From Weissella fangxianensis (GTDB lineage Bacteria > Bacillota > Bacilli > Lactobacillales > Lactobacillaceae): DNA of 64,000 nucleotides. The notes beneath the pieces are model-generated. The model was not told the DNA's origin. It ran no database searches and saw only the letters and a list, made by a program, of their open reading frames with translations. The DNA lies in assembly GCF_024718545.1 (NCBI RefSeq), contig NZ_JAMXDB010000003.1:49974-113973 (forward strand), written 5' to 3'. Positions 55,066 to 64,000 of the stretch are shown here, piece after piece (the stretch's first letter is position 1; every line of letters starts with the position of its first letter). Made by a program: the position numbers and the translations under genes.

Positions 55066-55947
55066 ATGGAGCAGTTAGAACAGTATTTTAATCAGCATCA
55101 ATATTCAAGTCGTTTTGGTAGTGCCATGATTTATGCTTTGGCTTCGGCGGTTGCCTTGAACTTTTTTTGGACACCAGGTCATATTTACTCATCGGGATTT
55201 ACTGGGTTAGCGCAGTTACTAAATACATTAGTAACTAGATTGATTGGTGTCCAAATACCCGTTGGTGTTTGGTTAGTTTTGCTGAACTTACCGTTATTTA
55301 TTTTGGCTTATCGAAAAATTGGTAAGCGTTTTGCTTTCTTTACTGGCCTGGCCATCTTGTTAGCAGCTATTGCCATGAATTGGATAAAGCAACCCACCCA
55401 TTTGTGGACAGATGATCCCTTAGCAATGGCGATTTTTGGTGGTGCCATCAATGGTTTTGGAACAGGATTTGCTTTACGTAATGGGTTATCGACCGGTGGA
55501 TTGGATATTATTGGTATCATTGTTCGACGTAGAACGGGTGCCAAAATGGGGGCAGTGAATTTAACCTTTAATTTCTTTATTCTAGTGGCATCTGGTATCA
55601 TGTTCGGTGTCCAATATGCGTTATTTACGGCAATTGGATTAGTAGTTAATGCACGTGTAATCGATTTAGTTTATACAAGACAACAGAAAATGCAAGTGAT
55701 GATTGTTACAGAAGAGCCAGAGAAGGTAATTGCTGAAATTCAGGATGGTTTGCATCGTGGTATCACGATTGTTCATCAGGCTGAAGGCGGTTACAATCAT
55801 CGAAAAAAAGAAATTTTGTTTACAGTTATTTCGATGTACGAGCAATTTGAATTACATGAGGCTATTTACCGGGTAGATCCAACGGCATGGGCATCGTTAT
55901 GGCGAGTTGATCGGATCTTTGGTGGCTTCTATGAGCCAAAATTATAG
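55066..55947 (+). CDS. YitT family membrane protein (second copy in window)
   Basis: Relative of the gene at 20430. The 293-residue reading has five or six membrane segments with FWTPGHIYSSGFTGLAQLL, GFALRNGLSTGGLDIIGIIVRRRTGAKMG, and a C-terminal DUF2179 part with QVMIVTEEPEKVIAEIQ and GITIVHQAEGG. Function unknown. I use ATG 55066; TTG 54994 would add 24 residues but has no clear binding site, and the region 54915-55065 is otherwise non-coding. It stands alone. Confidence 0.83.
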   Translation: MEQLEQYFNQHQYSSRFGSAMIYALASAVALNFFWTPGHIYSSGFTGLAQLLNTLVTRLIGVQIPVGVWLVLLNLPLFILAYRKIGKRFAFFTGLAILLAAIAMNWIKQPTHLWTDDPLAMAIFGGAINGFGTGFALRNGLSTGGLDIIGIIVRRRTGAKMGAVNLTFNFFILVASGIMFGVQYALFTAIGLVVNARVIDLVYTRQQKMQVMIVTEEPEKVIAEIQDGLHRGITIVHQAEGGYNHRKKEILFTVISMYEQFELHEAIYRVDPTAWASLWRVDRIFGGFYEPKL

Positions 55948-55969
55948 GCGGCTATTTTCAAAGTGACGA

Positions 55970-55997
55970 TTGACAAACACGCTTATTTTGATAGAAT
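55970..55997 (+). promoter_or_regulatory. Predicted strong promoter for rpsU
   Basis: TTGACA (55970-55975, consensus), 16 bases, TAGAAT (55992-55997), leader about 65 bases. Confidence 0.78.
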
Positions 55998-56070
55998 AAT
56001 AAAGAACAAAGTGTGCGACATATATTAAATATAAGTTGAAATCTTCACACGTGAAGGGAGGGTAAACATT

Positions 56071-56256
56071 ATGGCAAAGACTGTTGTTCGTAAGAATGAG
56101 TCTCTTGATGATGCTCTCCGTCGCTTTAAGCGTGGTGTATCAAAGGACGGTACTCTACAAGAATACCGTAAGCGTGAATTTTACATCAAGCCATCAGTAC
56201 AACGTAAGTTGAAGGCTGAGGCCGCACGTAAGCGCAAGAACAAGAAGGGCCGTTAA
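56071..56256 (+). CDS. rpsU: 30S ribosomal protein S21
   Basis: Small, very basic 30S protein that helps translation start. The 61-residue sequence has [37 protein letters not shown] and a KRKNKKGR tail, all normal. RBS AGGGAGGG is strong. yqeY follows after a terminator, the usual rpsU-yqeY order. Confidence 0.97.
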   Translation: MAKTVVRKNESLDDALRRFKRGVSKDGTLQEYRKREFYIKPSVQRKLKAEAARKRKNKKGR

Positions 56257-56276
56257 AACGGTTCGCACCGGGCTAT

Positions 56277-56299
56277 CCTAGTTGGTAGTCCGGTTTTGT
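56277..56299 (+). terminator. Hairpin terminator after rpsU
   Basis: ACCGGGCTATC pairs with GGTAGTCCGGT (wobbles), then TTTTG. A -10 box TATAAT (56302-56307) for yqeY follows immediately. Confidence 0.78.
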
Positions 56300-56329
56300 T
56301 GTATAATGAAGAAAAAATAGGAGTATACC

Positions 56330-56770
56330 ATGGGACTATTAGCACAATTAACAGAAGATATGAAAGTGGCCATGAAGGCAAAGGATAAGGAAACACTTAG
56401 TGTCATCCGCATGGTCAAGTCTGCATTGTCAAATGAGCAAATTCAGTTAGGGCATGACTTGACACCTGACGAAGAAATGACCGTGTTATCACGTGAAATG
56501 AAACAACGTGTGGAAGAGTTGGATTCTTATCAGGAGGCAAATCGTGATGATTTGGCACAAAATATTCAGCAACAAATTGATGTTTTAAATAAATATATGC
56601 CTAAACAATTGTCTGAATCAGAAGTGGAAGACATTGTTAAGACAACTATCAGTGAAGTTGGCGCTACAAGCAAGGCTGATATGGGTAAGGTAATGGGCGC
56701 ATTGATGCCAAAGGTTAAAGGAAAAGCTGATGGTAAGCTAGTTAGCCAAAAAGTGCAATCACTACTATAA
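56330..56770 (+). CDS. yqeY: GatB/YqeY domain-containing protein
   Basis: Stand-alone YqeY protein, related to the tRNA-binding tail of GatB. Its role is unproven, though tRNA interaction is suspected. The 146-residue sequence has MKAKDKETLSVIRMVKSAL at the start, KQRVEELDSYQEANRDDL in the middle, YMPKQLSESEVEDIV and the ending MGKVMGALMPKVKGKADGK. RBS TAGGAG. Its own -10 box lies at 56302-56307. Confidence 0.93.
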   Translation: MGLLAQLTEDMKVAMKAKDKETLSVIRMVKSALSNEQIQLGHDLTPDEEMTVLSREMKQRVEELDSYQEANRDDLAQNIQQQIDVLNKYMPKQLSESEVEDIVKTTISEVGATSKADMGKVMGALMPKVKGKADGKLVSQKVQSLL

Positions 56771-56857
56771 TTCCAAAACGGGGGTCTCCCCGATACATAA
56801 ATATTTGCGTTATACTATACTTAAGCAAAAAACATTGAAATGTGAGGGATTTAACGT

Positions 56858-57844
56858 TTGGCAACTCAAGTTGAAAAAATTTATCATTTTGAAAATGCAG
56901 AACAAGAAATTGGTTTAGTCGGACCACAAGACAGTCAGCTAAAATTGATTGAAGAAGGTTTGGCAGTGACCTTATCGGTTTTGGGTGATCAACTAACGAT
57001 AAAGGGTGATGCGGAAAAGGTTGCAGCTGCTTATTCAGTAGTCTCGGCGTTAACATCATTGATAAGACGGGGTGTCAAAATAGGTCCCGCTGATATTGTA
57101 TCTGCTATCAATATGGCTGAGCGTGGTACAATAGAATACTTTGAAGATATGTATACTGAAACGCTACTACGTGATGTTAAAGGTCGCCCGGTAAGAGTTA
57201 AAAATTATGGCCAGCGCCGTTATATTCATGCTATTCGCCAAAATGATATTACATTTGGGATTGGACCAGCAGGAACGGGTAAAACGTATTTGGCCGTTGT
57301 CATGGCGGTTGCGGCAATGAAGCGTGGGGATGTCGAACGCATTATCATTACACGTCCAGCGGTTGAGGCAGGTGAAAGTCTTGGCTTTTTACCAGGTGAT
57401 TTGAAGGAAAAAGTTGACCCTTATTTACGTCCAATTTATGATGCACTATATGCCATTTTGGGTAAGGAGCATACAGAACGTTTGATGGAGCGTGAAACGA
57501 TTGAAATTGCCCCATTGGCATATATGCGTGGTCGTACATTAGATGATGCATTTATTATTTTAGATGAGGCCCAAAACACAACGCCACAACAAATGAAAAT
57601 GTTCTTAACACGTCTAGGATTTGGCTCAAAAATGCTCGTTAATGGTGATATTTCACAAATTGACTTACCAACAAAGACGCGGTCTGGGTTGATTCAGGCG
57701 CAAAGAGTGTTATCAGATGTGCAACATATTTCTTTTGTGACATTTGATGCAGATGATGTTGTTCGACACCCGGTTGTTGGGGCAATTGTTAATGCTTATG
57801 AGGCGTACGATGTTAAACAAAATCAAACAAGTGAAAAGGAATAA
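56858..57844 (+). CDS. phoH: PhoH family ATPase
   Basis: P-loop ATPase/helicase-type protein of the PhoH family; linked to RNA metabolism through its link with ybeY. The 328-residue protein has GIGPAGTGKTYLAVVMA with the P-loop GPAGTGKT (136-143), EAGESLGFLPGDL, DEAQNTTPQQMKMFLTR, VNGDISQIDLP. Start is TTG 56858 with GAGGGA 8 bases upstream; no earlier ATG is in frame. It is the first gene of phoH-ybeY-dgkA-era-recO, a conserved Firmicute cluster. Confidence 0.93.
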   Translation: MATQVEKIYHFENAEQEIGLVGPQDSQLKLIEEGLAVTLSVLGDQLTIKGDAEKVAAAYSVVSALTSLIRRGVKIGPADIVSAINMAERGTIEYFEDMYTETLLRDVKGRPVRVKNYGQRRYIHAIRQNDITFGIGPAGTGKTYLAVVMAVAAMKRGDVERIIITRPAVEAGESLGFLPGDLKEKVDPYLRPIYDALYAILGKEHTERLMERETIEIAPLAYMRGRTLDDAFIILDEAQNTTPQQMKMFLTRLGFGSKMLVNGDISQIDLPTKTRSGLIQAQRVLSDVQHISFVTFDADDVVRHPVVGAIVNAYEAYDVKQNQTSEKE

Positions 57845-57846
57845 AA

Positions 57847-58329
57847 ATGGATTTAGCAATAATCGATCAATCAAAACCAGGCGTTCCAGAGGAACAAGTA
57901 AAATTAGTTAACGATGTTTTAAATTATGCTGGTAATTATCTATCTTTGCCAGATGATACCGAAATGTCGGTAACTTTTGTTAATAATGATGAGATTCAAA
58001 GATATAATCGGGAATATCGTGGTTTAGATAAAGCAACTGATGTTATTTCTTTTGCTATCGAAGATGATGGTGATGATATGCCTTTATTGATGGATGATGA
58101 GATGGTAGATGATATCGCGAAGAATATTGGTGATATCATTGTTTCAGTTGATAAAATCAGTGAGCAAGCTGAATATCTTGAGCACTCATATGAACGTGAA
58201 CTAGGATTTTTGGTCGTACATGGATTCTTACACTTAAACGGATACGACCACATGCGAAGTGAAGCAGATGAAAAAATCATGTTTGATTTGCAGCGTGAAA
58301 TATTAGATAGCTATGGACTCAAAAGATAA
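57847..58329 (+). CDS. ybeY: rRNA maturation endoribonuclease YbeY
   Basis: Single-strand endoribonuclease for 16S 3' end processing and ribosome quality control. The 160-residue protein has the zinc motif HGFLHLNGYDH (H125, H129, H135), RGLDKATDVISFA and a GDIIVS strand. It starts 2 bases after phoH stop; its 3' end overlaps dgkA by 17 bases. Confidence 0.94.
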   Translation: MDLAIIDQSKPGVPEEQVKLVNDVLNYAGNYLSLPDDTEMSVTFVNNDEIQRYNREYRGLDKATDVISFAIEDDGDDMPLLMDDEMVDDIAKNIGDIIVSVDKISEQAEYLEHSYERELGFLVVHGFLHLNGYDHMRSEADEKIMFDLQREILDSYGLKR

Positions 58330-58738
58330 TAAGAAAAAAGAAGATACCCATCAAGTTCACAAAAATTCCCATTTTGTGCAAGCGTTCGGTCATGCCATGG
58401 CGGGAATTGGTGAATTATTGGTACGTGAGCGTAATATGCGTTTTCACATATTTGCTGCTTGTGTGGTACTAATCGTAGGAATTTACGTTGATTTAGGACG
58501 CTCAGATTGGTTGTGGATTTCAGTCGCCGTCTTTACTGTGATTAGTGCGGAGTTTTTGAACACAGTTGTTGAAGCAATTGTTGACTTGATAGTGGGTGAA
58601 AATTATCATCCGCTAGCTAAAGTCGCTAAGGATGTTGCATCCGGGGGCGTCTTGGCTGCCGCTGCTTTTGCAATTGTTGTCGGTATCCTAATTTTTCAAC
58701 CATATTTGCTACCCAATTTACAAATGATTTTTAGATAA
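58313..58738 (+). CDS. dgkA: Diacylglycerol/undecaprenol kinase family protein
   Basis: Small integral membrane kinase, in Gram-positives mostly acting on undecaprenol. The 141-residue protein has a hydrophilic start, then three membrane helices, with the family motif [14 protein letters not shown] and [20 protein letters not shown] (catalytic Glu and metal ligands there). ATG 58313 lies inside ybeY, a 17-base overlap. A later ATG is possible, but the KKKED-rich start is common in this group. Confidence 0.9.
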   Translation: MDSKDNKKKEDTHQVHKNSHFVQAFGHAMAGIGELLVRERNMRFHIFAACVVLIVGIYVDLGRSDWLWISVAVFTVISAEFLNTVVEAIVDLIVGENYHPLAKVAKDVASGGVLAAAAFAIVVGILIFQPYLLPNLQMIFR

Positions 58739-58763
58739 TAAAAAAGAAATAGAGAGAAGTTTA

Positions 58764-59672
58764 ATGAGCGAACAAGAATTTAAGTCTGGGTTTATTGCCC
58801 TTGTTGGTCGACCAAATGTTGGAAAATCAACGCTTTTAAATAAGATGATTGGTGAAAAAATTGCCATCATGTCACCTAAAGCCCAGACGACCCGTAATAA
58901 AATCCAAGGTATTTACACGACTAATGAAGGTCAGATGGTTTTCATGGATACGCCTGGTATCCATAAACCTCATAACTCATTAGGAGATTATATGGTGAAA
59001 ACTGCGATGTCAGCGCTACGTGAGTCAGATATGGTCTGGTTGTTAGTGAATGCAGATCAAGAACGTGGCGTTGGTGACGATTTCATCATTAACCGTTTAA
59101 AAGAATCAAATACGCCAGTTTATTTGATTATTAACAAAGTAGACTTAATTGACCGTGCTGAGGTGTTGAATCAAATTGCAGATTACAATGCACAGATGGA
59201 CTTTGCCGAAATTTTCCCAATTTCTGCCCTAACAGGTGAGGGTGTACCGGAGTTGCTGCAGTTTACAATGGATCATATGGCTGCTGGACCACAGTATTAT
59301 CCAGCAGATCAATTAACAGATCACCCGGAACGTTTTATTATGAGTGAATTGATTCGTGAAAAAGTTTTGGAGTTAACACGTCAAGAGGTACCGCATTCCG
59401 TTGCAGTCGTTATTGATAAGATTGCTCGTGAGGATGAACAAAAGCTACATGTTCAAGCAACGATTGTTGTTGAACGTCCAAGTCAAAAAAATATTATCAT
59501 CGGTAAGCGTGGTGCTATGATCAAGGAAATTGGGATACGTGCCCGTAAAGATATTGAACGTTTACTTGGTGACAAAATATTCCTTGAAACTTGGGTGAAG
59601 GTGGAAGATCGTTGGCGAGATAAACCACAAGCTTTACAGTCATATGGTTACAAGGAAGATTCAGATATATAG
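58764..59672 (+). CDS. era: GTPase Era
   Basis: Binds the 3' end of 16S rRNA during 30S assembly. The 302-residue protein has P-loop GRPNVGKST (15-23), switch [11 protein letters not shown]4 NKVD, and a C-terminal KH domain with [38 protein letters not shown]. Order ybeY-dgkA-era-recO is conserved. Confidence 0.96.
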   Translation: MSEQEFKSGFIALVGRPNVGKSTLLNKMIGEKIAIMSPKAQTTRNKIQGIYTTNEGQMVFMDTPGIHKPHNSLGDYMVKTAMSALRESDMVWLLVNADQERGVGDDFIINRLKESNTPVYLIINKVDLIDRAEVLNQIADYNAQMDFAEIFPISALTGEGVPELLQFTMDHMAAGPQYYPADQLTDHPERFIMSELIREKVLELTRQEVPHSVAVVIDKIAREDEQKLHVQATIVVERPSQKNIIIGKRGAMIKEIGIRARKDIERLLGDKIFLETWVKVEDRWRDKPQALQSYGYKEDSDI

Positions 59673-59729
59673 TAAAAAGTAAGAGTTTAGCAGTGATTTT
59701 GTCTCACTCTTTTTTAATAGGTGAATAAA

Positions 59730-60512
59730 ATGACAGAAATTTTTGATGCAATTGTCATGTATCAACGCGACCATAAAGAAAAGGACTTAATGGTCAAAAT
59801 GTTAACACGTCAAGCGGGCAAACGAATGTTTTATATTCGTCATGGCAAAAGCCAAAGGTATCAATTTACGGCCGAAATCCAACCACTGAGTGCAGCCACC
59901 TTTGAGGGAACGATTAATACGACTGGTTTAAGTTTTATTAATGATGTGAAGGCGACTAAAGATACAACATTCTTAATGACGGATATTGTTTTAAATGCAT
60001 ATATGACCTATATTTTGGGCTTGATTGATGCGGCCTTTGTCGATAATCAACCTATTACGAAATGGTATGATTTGATTATTGAAGCACTTGATAAATTACA
60101 GAACGGTCTTGATCCACAAGGGATTGCAAATTATTTTGAGATACAGTTATTATCTGTTTTTGGTATACGACCTACTTGGGGACAATGTGTGATTTGTGGT
60201 CGTAGTGATCTGCCATTGGATTTCTCTGAAGAATTAAATGGCACCTTGTGTCAACAACATTGGTCGGTTGATGAGCATCGTTTACATGCAGACGCTAAGG
60301 CGGTGCGTATTCTATCTAAATTGGCACACATTGACCTAAGATTAGTTGGTACTTTGGATTTAAAGCTGCAAACGAAACAAGAAATGGCGCGTGTGATGGA
60401 CAAACTGTATGATGATCAAGTTGGTATTCATTTAAAATCAAAGTCATTTATTCAGCAGTTAGCTTCTTGGCAAAATCGAATGATAAAGCGTGAAGAAAAT
60501 GATGATAACTGA
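59730..60512 (+). CDS. recO: DNA repair protein RecO
   Basis: Helps load RecA on SSB-coated DNA in the RecFOR pathway. The 260-residue protein has an N-terminal OB fold with IVMYQRDHKEKDLMVKMLT and a helical C-terminal part with a zinc-type CVICGR and a later Cys-x-x-His (CQQH). ATG 59730 is preferred, since AGGTGA at 59719-59724 lies upstream; GTG 59721 overlaps it. A weak hairpin near 59680-59716 may partly terminate upstream transcripts. Confidence 0.93.
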   Translation: MTEIFDAIVMYQRDHKEKDLMVKMLTRQAGKRMFYIRHGKSQRYQFTAEIQPLSAATFEGTINTTGLSFINDVKATKDTTFLMTDIVLNAYMTYILGLIDAAFVDNQPITKWYDLIIEALDKLQNGLDPQGIANYFEIQLLSVFGIRPTWGQCVICGRSDLPLDFSEELNGTLCQQHWSVDEHRLHADAKAVRILSKLAHIDLRLVGTLDLKLQTKQEMARVMDKLYDDQVGIHLKSKSFIQQLASWQNRMIKREENDDN

Positions 60513-60531
60513 ACACCATGAAATGTCCTTA

Positions 60532-60783
60532 TTGACAAGTAAGTAAGGCGTGCTAAACTTATAAATTGTAAAGCTTACGACAATTAGTGGAAAAATTAAT
60601 CTGTTATTAGCGCAGCAAGCCATCGTTAATGTGAGGGTGGTCTAGTAATAATTAAGGGGCACTACTAATTAATAAACTCAATTAAAAAAGCTGCTAGTAT
60701 TTCGGTACTAGAAGTAGGGTGGAACCGCGAAATTATCGTCCCTACATTAACCAATGTTTGATGGTTGATGTAGGGCTTTTTTG
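60532..60783 (+). promoter_or_regulatory. T-box riboswitch upstream of glyQS, with promoter
   Basis: Promoter TTGACA (60532-60537), 16 bases, TAAACT (60554-60559). The leader carries a stem I with specifier GGC (Gly, 60658-60660) in AAGGGGCACTACTAATT, the T-box core AGGGTGGAACCGCG (60716-60729), and a terminator CCCTACATTAACCA / TGGTTGATGTAGGG with a T-run to about 60783. Standard glycyl T-box architecture. Confidence 0.94.
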
Positions 60784-60821
60784 TGGCTTTGCTCAGTAGA
60801 AAGAAAGGAATATTTGTCATA

Positions 60822-61748
60822 ATGAGCGCAAAAATGAGTGTGCAAGATATTATTTTGACGTTACAAAAGTTTTGGGCTGACCAAGGAGCCATGTTAATGG
60901 AGGCCTATGATACCGAAAAAGGTGCGGGAACTATGAGCCCATTTACTTTTTTGCGTGCGAATGGTCCTGAACCATGGCACGCAGCCTACGTTGAGCCATC
61001 ACGTCGACCAGCTGATGGTCGCTATGGTGATAATCCTAATCGTCTTTATCAGCATCACCAGTTTCAAGTAGTTATGAAGCCATCCCCTGATAATATTCAA
61101 GAATTATATTTGAATTCATTACAGGCACTGGGAATTGATCCGTTAGCTCATGATATTCGCTTTGTTGAAGATAACTGGGAAAACCCATCAATGGGAGCTG
61201 CTGGTATTGGTTGGGAAATTTGGCTTGATGGTATGGAAGTGACCCAGTTTACTTATTTCCAACAAGTTGGAGGCATCCAAGTCGATGCTGTAACATCTGA
61301 AATTACTTACGGTTTGGAGCGTTTAGCTTCGTATATTCAGGATGTGCCAACTGTTTATGATTTGGAATGGGGAAATGGCGTAATGTATGGTGATATCTTT
61401 AAGGAACCTGAATATGAGCATTCCGTTTATTCATTTGAAAAGTCAGATTCAGAGATGTTGCTACGTCATTTTAACGAGTATGAAGCGGAAGCTAAAAAAT
61501 TATTAGCAGAAGGCCTTGTTCATCCAGCCTATGATTATATCTTGAAGTCATCACACACATTTAATTTGCTAGATGCTCGTGGTACTGTGTCTGTTACCGA
61601 GCGTGCAAAATATCTTTCACGTATTCGAAACATGGCTCGTTCAGTCGCACGTGCATTTATTGATGAGCGTAAGAAACTAGGCTTCCCACTATTAAAGGAT
61701 GAAGAATTGCGGGCAAAGTACTTGCCAGCTGACGAGGAGGAAAACTAA
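60822..61748 (+). CDS. glyQ: Glycine-tRNA ligase alpha subunit
   Basis: Catalytic subunit of the bacterial alpha2-beta2 glycyl-tRNA synthetase. The 308-residue protein has [60 protein letters not shown], and [25 protein letters not shown] 60822 follows AAAGGAA; ATG 60834 (MSVQD) is a close alternative. It is controlled by the glycyl T-box just upstream. glyS begins 1 base after its stop. Confidence 0.96.
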   Translation: MSAKMSVQDIILTLQKFWADQGAMLMEAYDTEKGAGTMSPFTFLRANGPEPWHAAYVEPSRRPADGRYGDNPNRLYQHHQFQVVMKPSPDNIQELYLNSLQALGIDPLAHDIRFVEDNWENPSMGAAGIGWEIWLDGMEVTQFTYFQQVGGIQVDAVTSEITYGLERLASYIQDVPTVYDLEWGNGVMYGDIFKEPEYEHSVYSFEKSDSEMLLRHFNEYEAEAKKLLAEGLVHPAYDYILKSSHTFNLLDARGTVSVTERAKYLSRIRNMARSVARAFIDERKKLGFPLLKDEELRAKYLPADEEEN

Positions 61749-61749
61749 T

Positions 61750-63834
61750 ATGGCAAACTTTTTATTAGAGATTGGTTTAGAAGAAATGCCAGCACATTTG
61801 GTGACACCAGCAATTGATCAACTGGTTGAACGTGCAGCAGATTTTATGAAAGAAAACCGGTTACAATATGGTGACATCAAGCCATTTTCAACACCTCGTC
61901 GTTTGGCAATCTTAATTTCAGATGTTGCCGATAAAGCAGATGATTTAACGAAAGAAATTAAAGGACCTGCTAAAAAAGCCGCTTTTGATAAAGAAGGTAA
62001 TTATTCAAAGGCAGCCCAAGGATTTGCTCGTGGTCAAGGAATGACCACTGACGATATTACTTTTAAAGAATTCAAGGGTAATGAGTATATTTTTGTGACA
62101 AAGTTCGAAGCTGGTCAACCAGCTGCAGAAGTTTTAGCAGGCTTTAAAGAAGTGATCACAAGTATGACATTTACAACAACGATGAAGTGGGCACGTCATA
62201 CGTTTGAGTATGTACGACCAATTCGTTGGATTGTTGCCTTACTTGATGATACGATTGTGCCAATTAATATCTTAGATGTCATTTCAGGACGCGAAACACG
62301 TGGTCACCGTTTCTTGGGTCAAACCATTGACATTGAAAATGCAACTGATTACGAAAATGATTTGGAAAAAGTTTACGTCCAGGCAGATGCTGATAAGCGT
62401 AAGGCGAATATTGTCGCTCAAATTGATGCACTTGCAGCAGAAAACAAATGGCAGATTGAAAAGGATGCTGACTTATTAGAGGAAGTTAATAATATTGTTG
62501 AGTATCCAACTGCCTTTGTTGGTCGTTTTGATGCGGAGTACTTAGAATTACCTGATGAAGTTTTGATTACTTCAATGCGTGAGCACCAACGATTCTTCCA
62601 TGTTATTGATGAGTCAGGATCATTATTATCATATTTTGTTTCAGTACGTAATGGTAATAATGAACACTTAGATAACGTTATTGCTGGAAATGAAAAAGTG
62701 TTGGTTGCTCGTTTGGAAGATGCCAAGTTCTTTTATCATGAAGACCAAAAGAATGACATAGACTTTTATAATAATAAGTTGAAGGTTGTTTCGTTCCACG
62801 CCAAATTAGGTTCAGTTGCTAGTCATACAACTCGTGTTCAAGCATTAGCTGCCATAATTGGTCACAATATTTCATTGTCTGAAAACCAACAGCATCAATT
62901 AGCTCGTGCTGCCGAGATTTATAAGTTCGACTTAATGACGGGCATGGTTGGCGAATTTGACGAATTGCAAGGTGTGATGGGTGAGAAGTACGCCTTGTTG
63001 TTTGGCGAAGACCCAGCCGTTGCTCAAGCTATCCGTGAGCATTATATGCCAATTTCTGCTGACGGGGATCTACCAGAATCTGTGCTTGGTAAAGTTTTGG
63101 CCTTGGCTGATAAGTTAGATAGTCTACTATCATTCTTTGCGGGTGGTATGATGCCATCAGGTTCTAATGATCCATATGCGCTACGTCGTGCTGCTTCTGG
63201 TGTGGTTAATATTTTGCATGCGAACGATTGGCACTTGCCAGTCAATGACCTTCTATCAACCTTGGCAGATGATGTCTTAGCGGATGACAGTTATATGGGA
63301 CTTCCTGAAGATGTTGCCCATAACTTGCAAGCTGTGATTAATGATGTCATTGCATTCTTAACTGATCGTGTTGTTAAAGCATTACAGACTGAAAAGGTTC
63401 GTTATGATGTTATCAACGCGGTAACTACTGGTAAGTTAACAGATACAACGCAAATGTTTACATCAACGAGTGCGTTATTGGCGCATAGTGAAGACTCAAT
63501 GTTCCGTGAAGGTGTCGAATCATTAACTCGTGTGATGCGCTTAACTTCTAAAAACCCAACGGATGCAGCTGTTGATACGGCTTTGTTTGAAAATGAAGCC
63601 GAAAAGCAACTTTATGATGTAATTGGGTCATTCGCTGATAAAGCATTTACGACTGATGAATTAGTTGCTGCATTATTAAGTTTGCAACCAGCTATTGCTG
63701 CATACTTTGACCAAACGATGGTTATGGTTGACGATGAAGCTGTCAAGCAGAATCGTCTGGCAACCTTGCAATTAGTTTCTGATGAAGCGGAAAAGGTTGC
63801 TAACTTTATGGCGCTTGATGTGAAATCAAACTAA
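61750..63834 (+). CDS. glyS: Glycine-tRNA ligase beta subunit
   Basis: tRNA-binding subunit of the tetrameric glycyl-tRNA synthetase. The 694-residue protein starts FLLEIGLEEMPAHLV, has FSTPRRLAILI, MKWARHTFEYVRPIRWIVALL, SMREHQRFFHV, an HD-like segment (FDLMTGMVGEFDELQGVMG) and a C-terminal anticodon-binding part with DPYALRRAASGVV. ATG 61750 has GAGGAGG upstream, inside the end of glyQ; a longer reading from 61699 would run through it. Confidence 0.96.
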   Translation: MANFLLEIGLEEMPAHLVTPAIDQLVERAADFMKENRLQYGDIKPFSTPRRLAILISDVADKADDLTKEIKGPAKKAAFDKEGNYSKAAQGFARGQGMTTDDITFKEFKGNEYIFVTKFEAGQPAAEVLAGFKEVITSMTFTTTMKWARHTFEYVRPIRWIVALLDDTIVPINILDVISGRETRGHRFLGQTIDIENATDYENDLEKVYVQADADKRKANIVAQIDALAAENKWQIEKDADLLEEVNNIVEYPTAFVGRFDAEYLELPDEVLITSMREHQRFFHVIDESGSLLSYFVSVRNGNNEHLDNVIAGNEKVLVARLEDAKFFYHEDQKNDIDFYNNKLKVVSFHAKLGSVASHTTRVQALAAIIGHNISLSENQQHQLARAAEIYKFDLMTGMVGEFDELQGVMGEKYALLFGEDPAVAQAIREHYMPISADGDLPESVLGKVLALADKLDSLLSFFAGGMMPSGSNDPYALRRAASGVVNILHANDWHLPVNDLLSTLADDVLADDSYMGLPEDVAHNLQAVINDVIAFLTDRVVKALQTEKVRYDVINAVTTGKLTDTTQMFTSTSALLAHSEDSMFREGVESLTRVMRLTSKNPTDAAVDTALFENEAEKQLYDVIGSFADKAFTTDELVAALLSLQPAIAAYFDQTMVMVDDEAVKQNRLATLQLVSDEAEKVANFMALDVKSN

Positions 63835-63873
63835 TTTTCTGATAAATACGAATAATTTTCATAAAAGAGGTTG

Positions 63874-64000
63874 TGAACTGAACCCCAAAAATTGGAGAGA
63901 AGTTTAAGCAACTAGCTGGTCGGAAAGACTTCGGTATTGAACCGGAGTTTTTCCGGCCAGCTTTGTTTTAATCCGTTTATTGTTGTAGTAATAGATATAA
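63874..64000. mobile_element. End of an IS3-family insertion sequence (truncated by window edge)
   Basis: TGAACTGAACCCCAAAAATT (from 63874) resembles the terminal inverted repeat of IS3/IS150-group elements. The minus-strand reading just inside it is a transposase C-terminus. The other end and the target duplication lie beyond the window. The element lies 40 bases after the glyS stop, with no glyS terminator visible between. Confidence 0.75.
63904..64000 (-). CDS. IS3-family transposase (orfB), C-terminal fragment
   Basis: The last 32 codons are in view, entering from the right edge: YYNNKRIKTKLAGKTPVQYR then SLSDQLVA and stop at 63904-63906. The N-x-x-R-I-x-x-K-L and TPVQYR motifs match the tail of DDE (rve) integrases of IS3-type elements. 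Whether the rest is intact cannot be seen. Confidence 0.8.
   Translation of the reverse strand, partial: YIYYYNNKRIKTKLAGKTPVQYRSLSDQLVA

Overview
The window is an AT-rich, gene-dense piece of a low-GC Gram-positive chromosome. The gene content (rpmB/asp23/fakA-like, smc-ftsY-ylxM-ffh, mecA-coiA-pepF, divergent pepQ/ccpA, T-box controlled hisS-aspS and glyQS, Mn-type pyrophosphatase, mevalonate pathway mvaS, acetolactate decarboxylase) fits a heterofermentative lactic acid bacterium. A member of the Leuconostoc/Weissella group, most likely Weissella, is my inference from protein style; I could not run a database search.

Layout. 1-7.0 kb: tail of a probable PASTA kinase gene, rsgA, rpe, thiN, rpmB, an Asp23-family gene, a FakA-like DAK gene and recG. 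7.0-16.3 kb: plsX-acpP, then rnc-smc-ftsY-ylxM-ffh and rpsP. 16.3-23.3 kb: an inverted phosphoglycerate-mutase-family gene, rimM-trmD, rplS with a structured leader, a dicarboxylate/amino acid symporter, a YitT protein, a tautomerase and glpK. 23.4-31.6 kb: a secreted LysM/NlpC-P60 protein, a deoxynucleoside kinase, mscL, a HAD phosphatase, a CPBP-type membrane protease, tRNA-Leu, psiE, and a decayed xpaC-telA pair. 31.7-39.8 kb: spx, mecA, coiA, pepF, two envelope-associated small proteins, pepQ, ccpA and a possible small RNA. 40.1-47.1 kb is the most accessory part: an amino acid permease with an isoleucine-epimerase-like PLP enzyme, alsD, ppaC, an unannotated 46-residue ORF, two tandem membrane-anchored paralogues and a three-tRNA cluster. 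47.3-63.8 kb: coaBC, mvaS, a broken ntd, a cell-wall amidase, hisS-aspS, yitT, rpsU, yqeY, phoH-ybeY-dgkA-era-recO and glyQS. At 63.87 kb the end of an IS3-type insertion sequence begins and runs off the window.

Most genes are informational or envelope housekeeping genes. Protein targeting (ftsY, ylxM, ffh), ribosome biogenesis (rsgA, rimM, trmD, era, ybeY) and translation (rpmB, rpsP, rplS, rpsU, hisS, aspS, glyQS) dominate. I see no prophage, CRISPR array, restriction system or recognisable defence island.

The best leads are: a 20-copy perfect hexanucleotide repeat inside ftsY; two matching dyads (TGTAAAG-N8-CTTTACA) upstream of rpmB and rpsP; an NlpC/P60 hydrolase with Gln at the usual catalytic His position; a glycerol kinase with Ala where other Firmicutes have the PTS-phosphorylated His; a tandem tRNA-Glu copy mutated at T-loop position 55; overlapping Asp/His specifier codons in the hisS-aspS T-box; and nonsense mutations in three non-essential genes. 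None of these amounts to a clearly new system.
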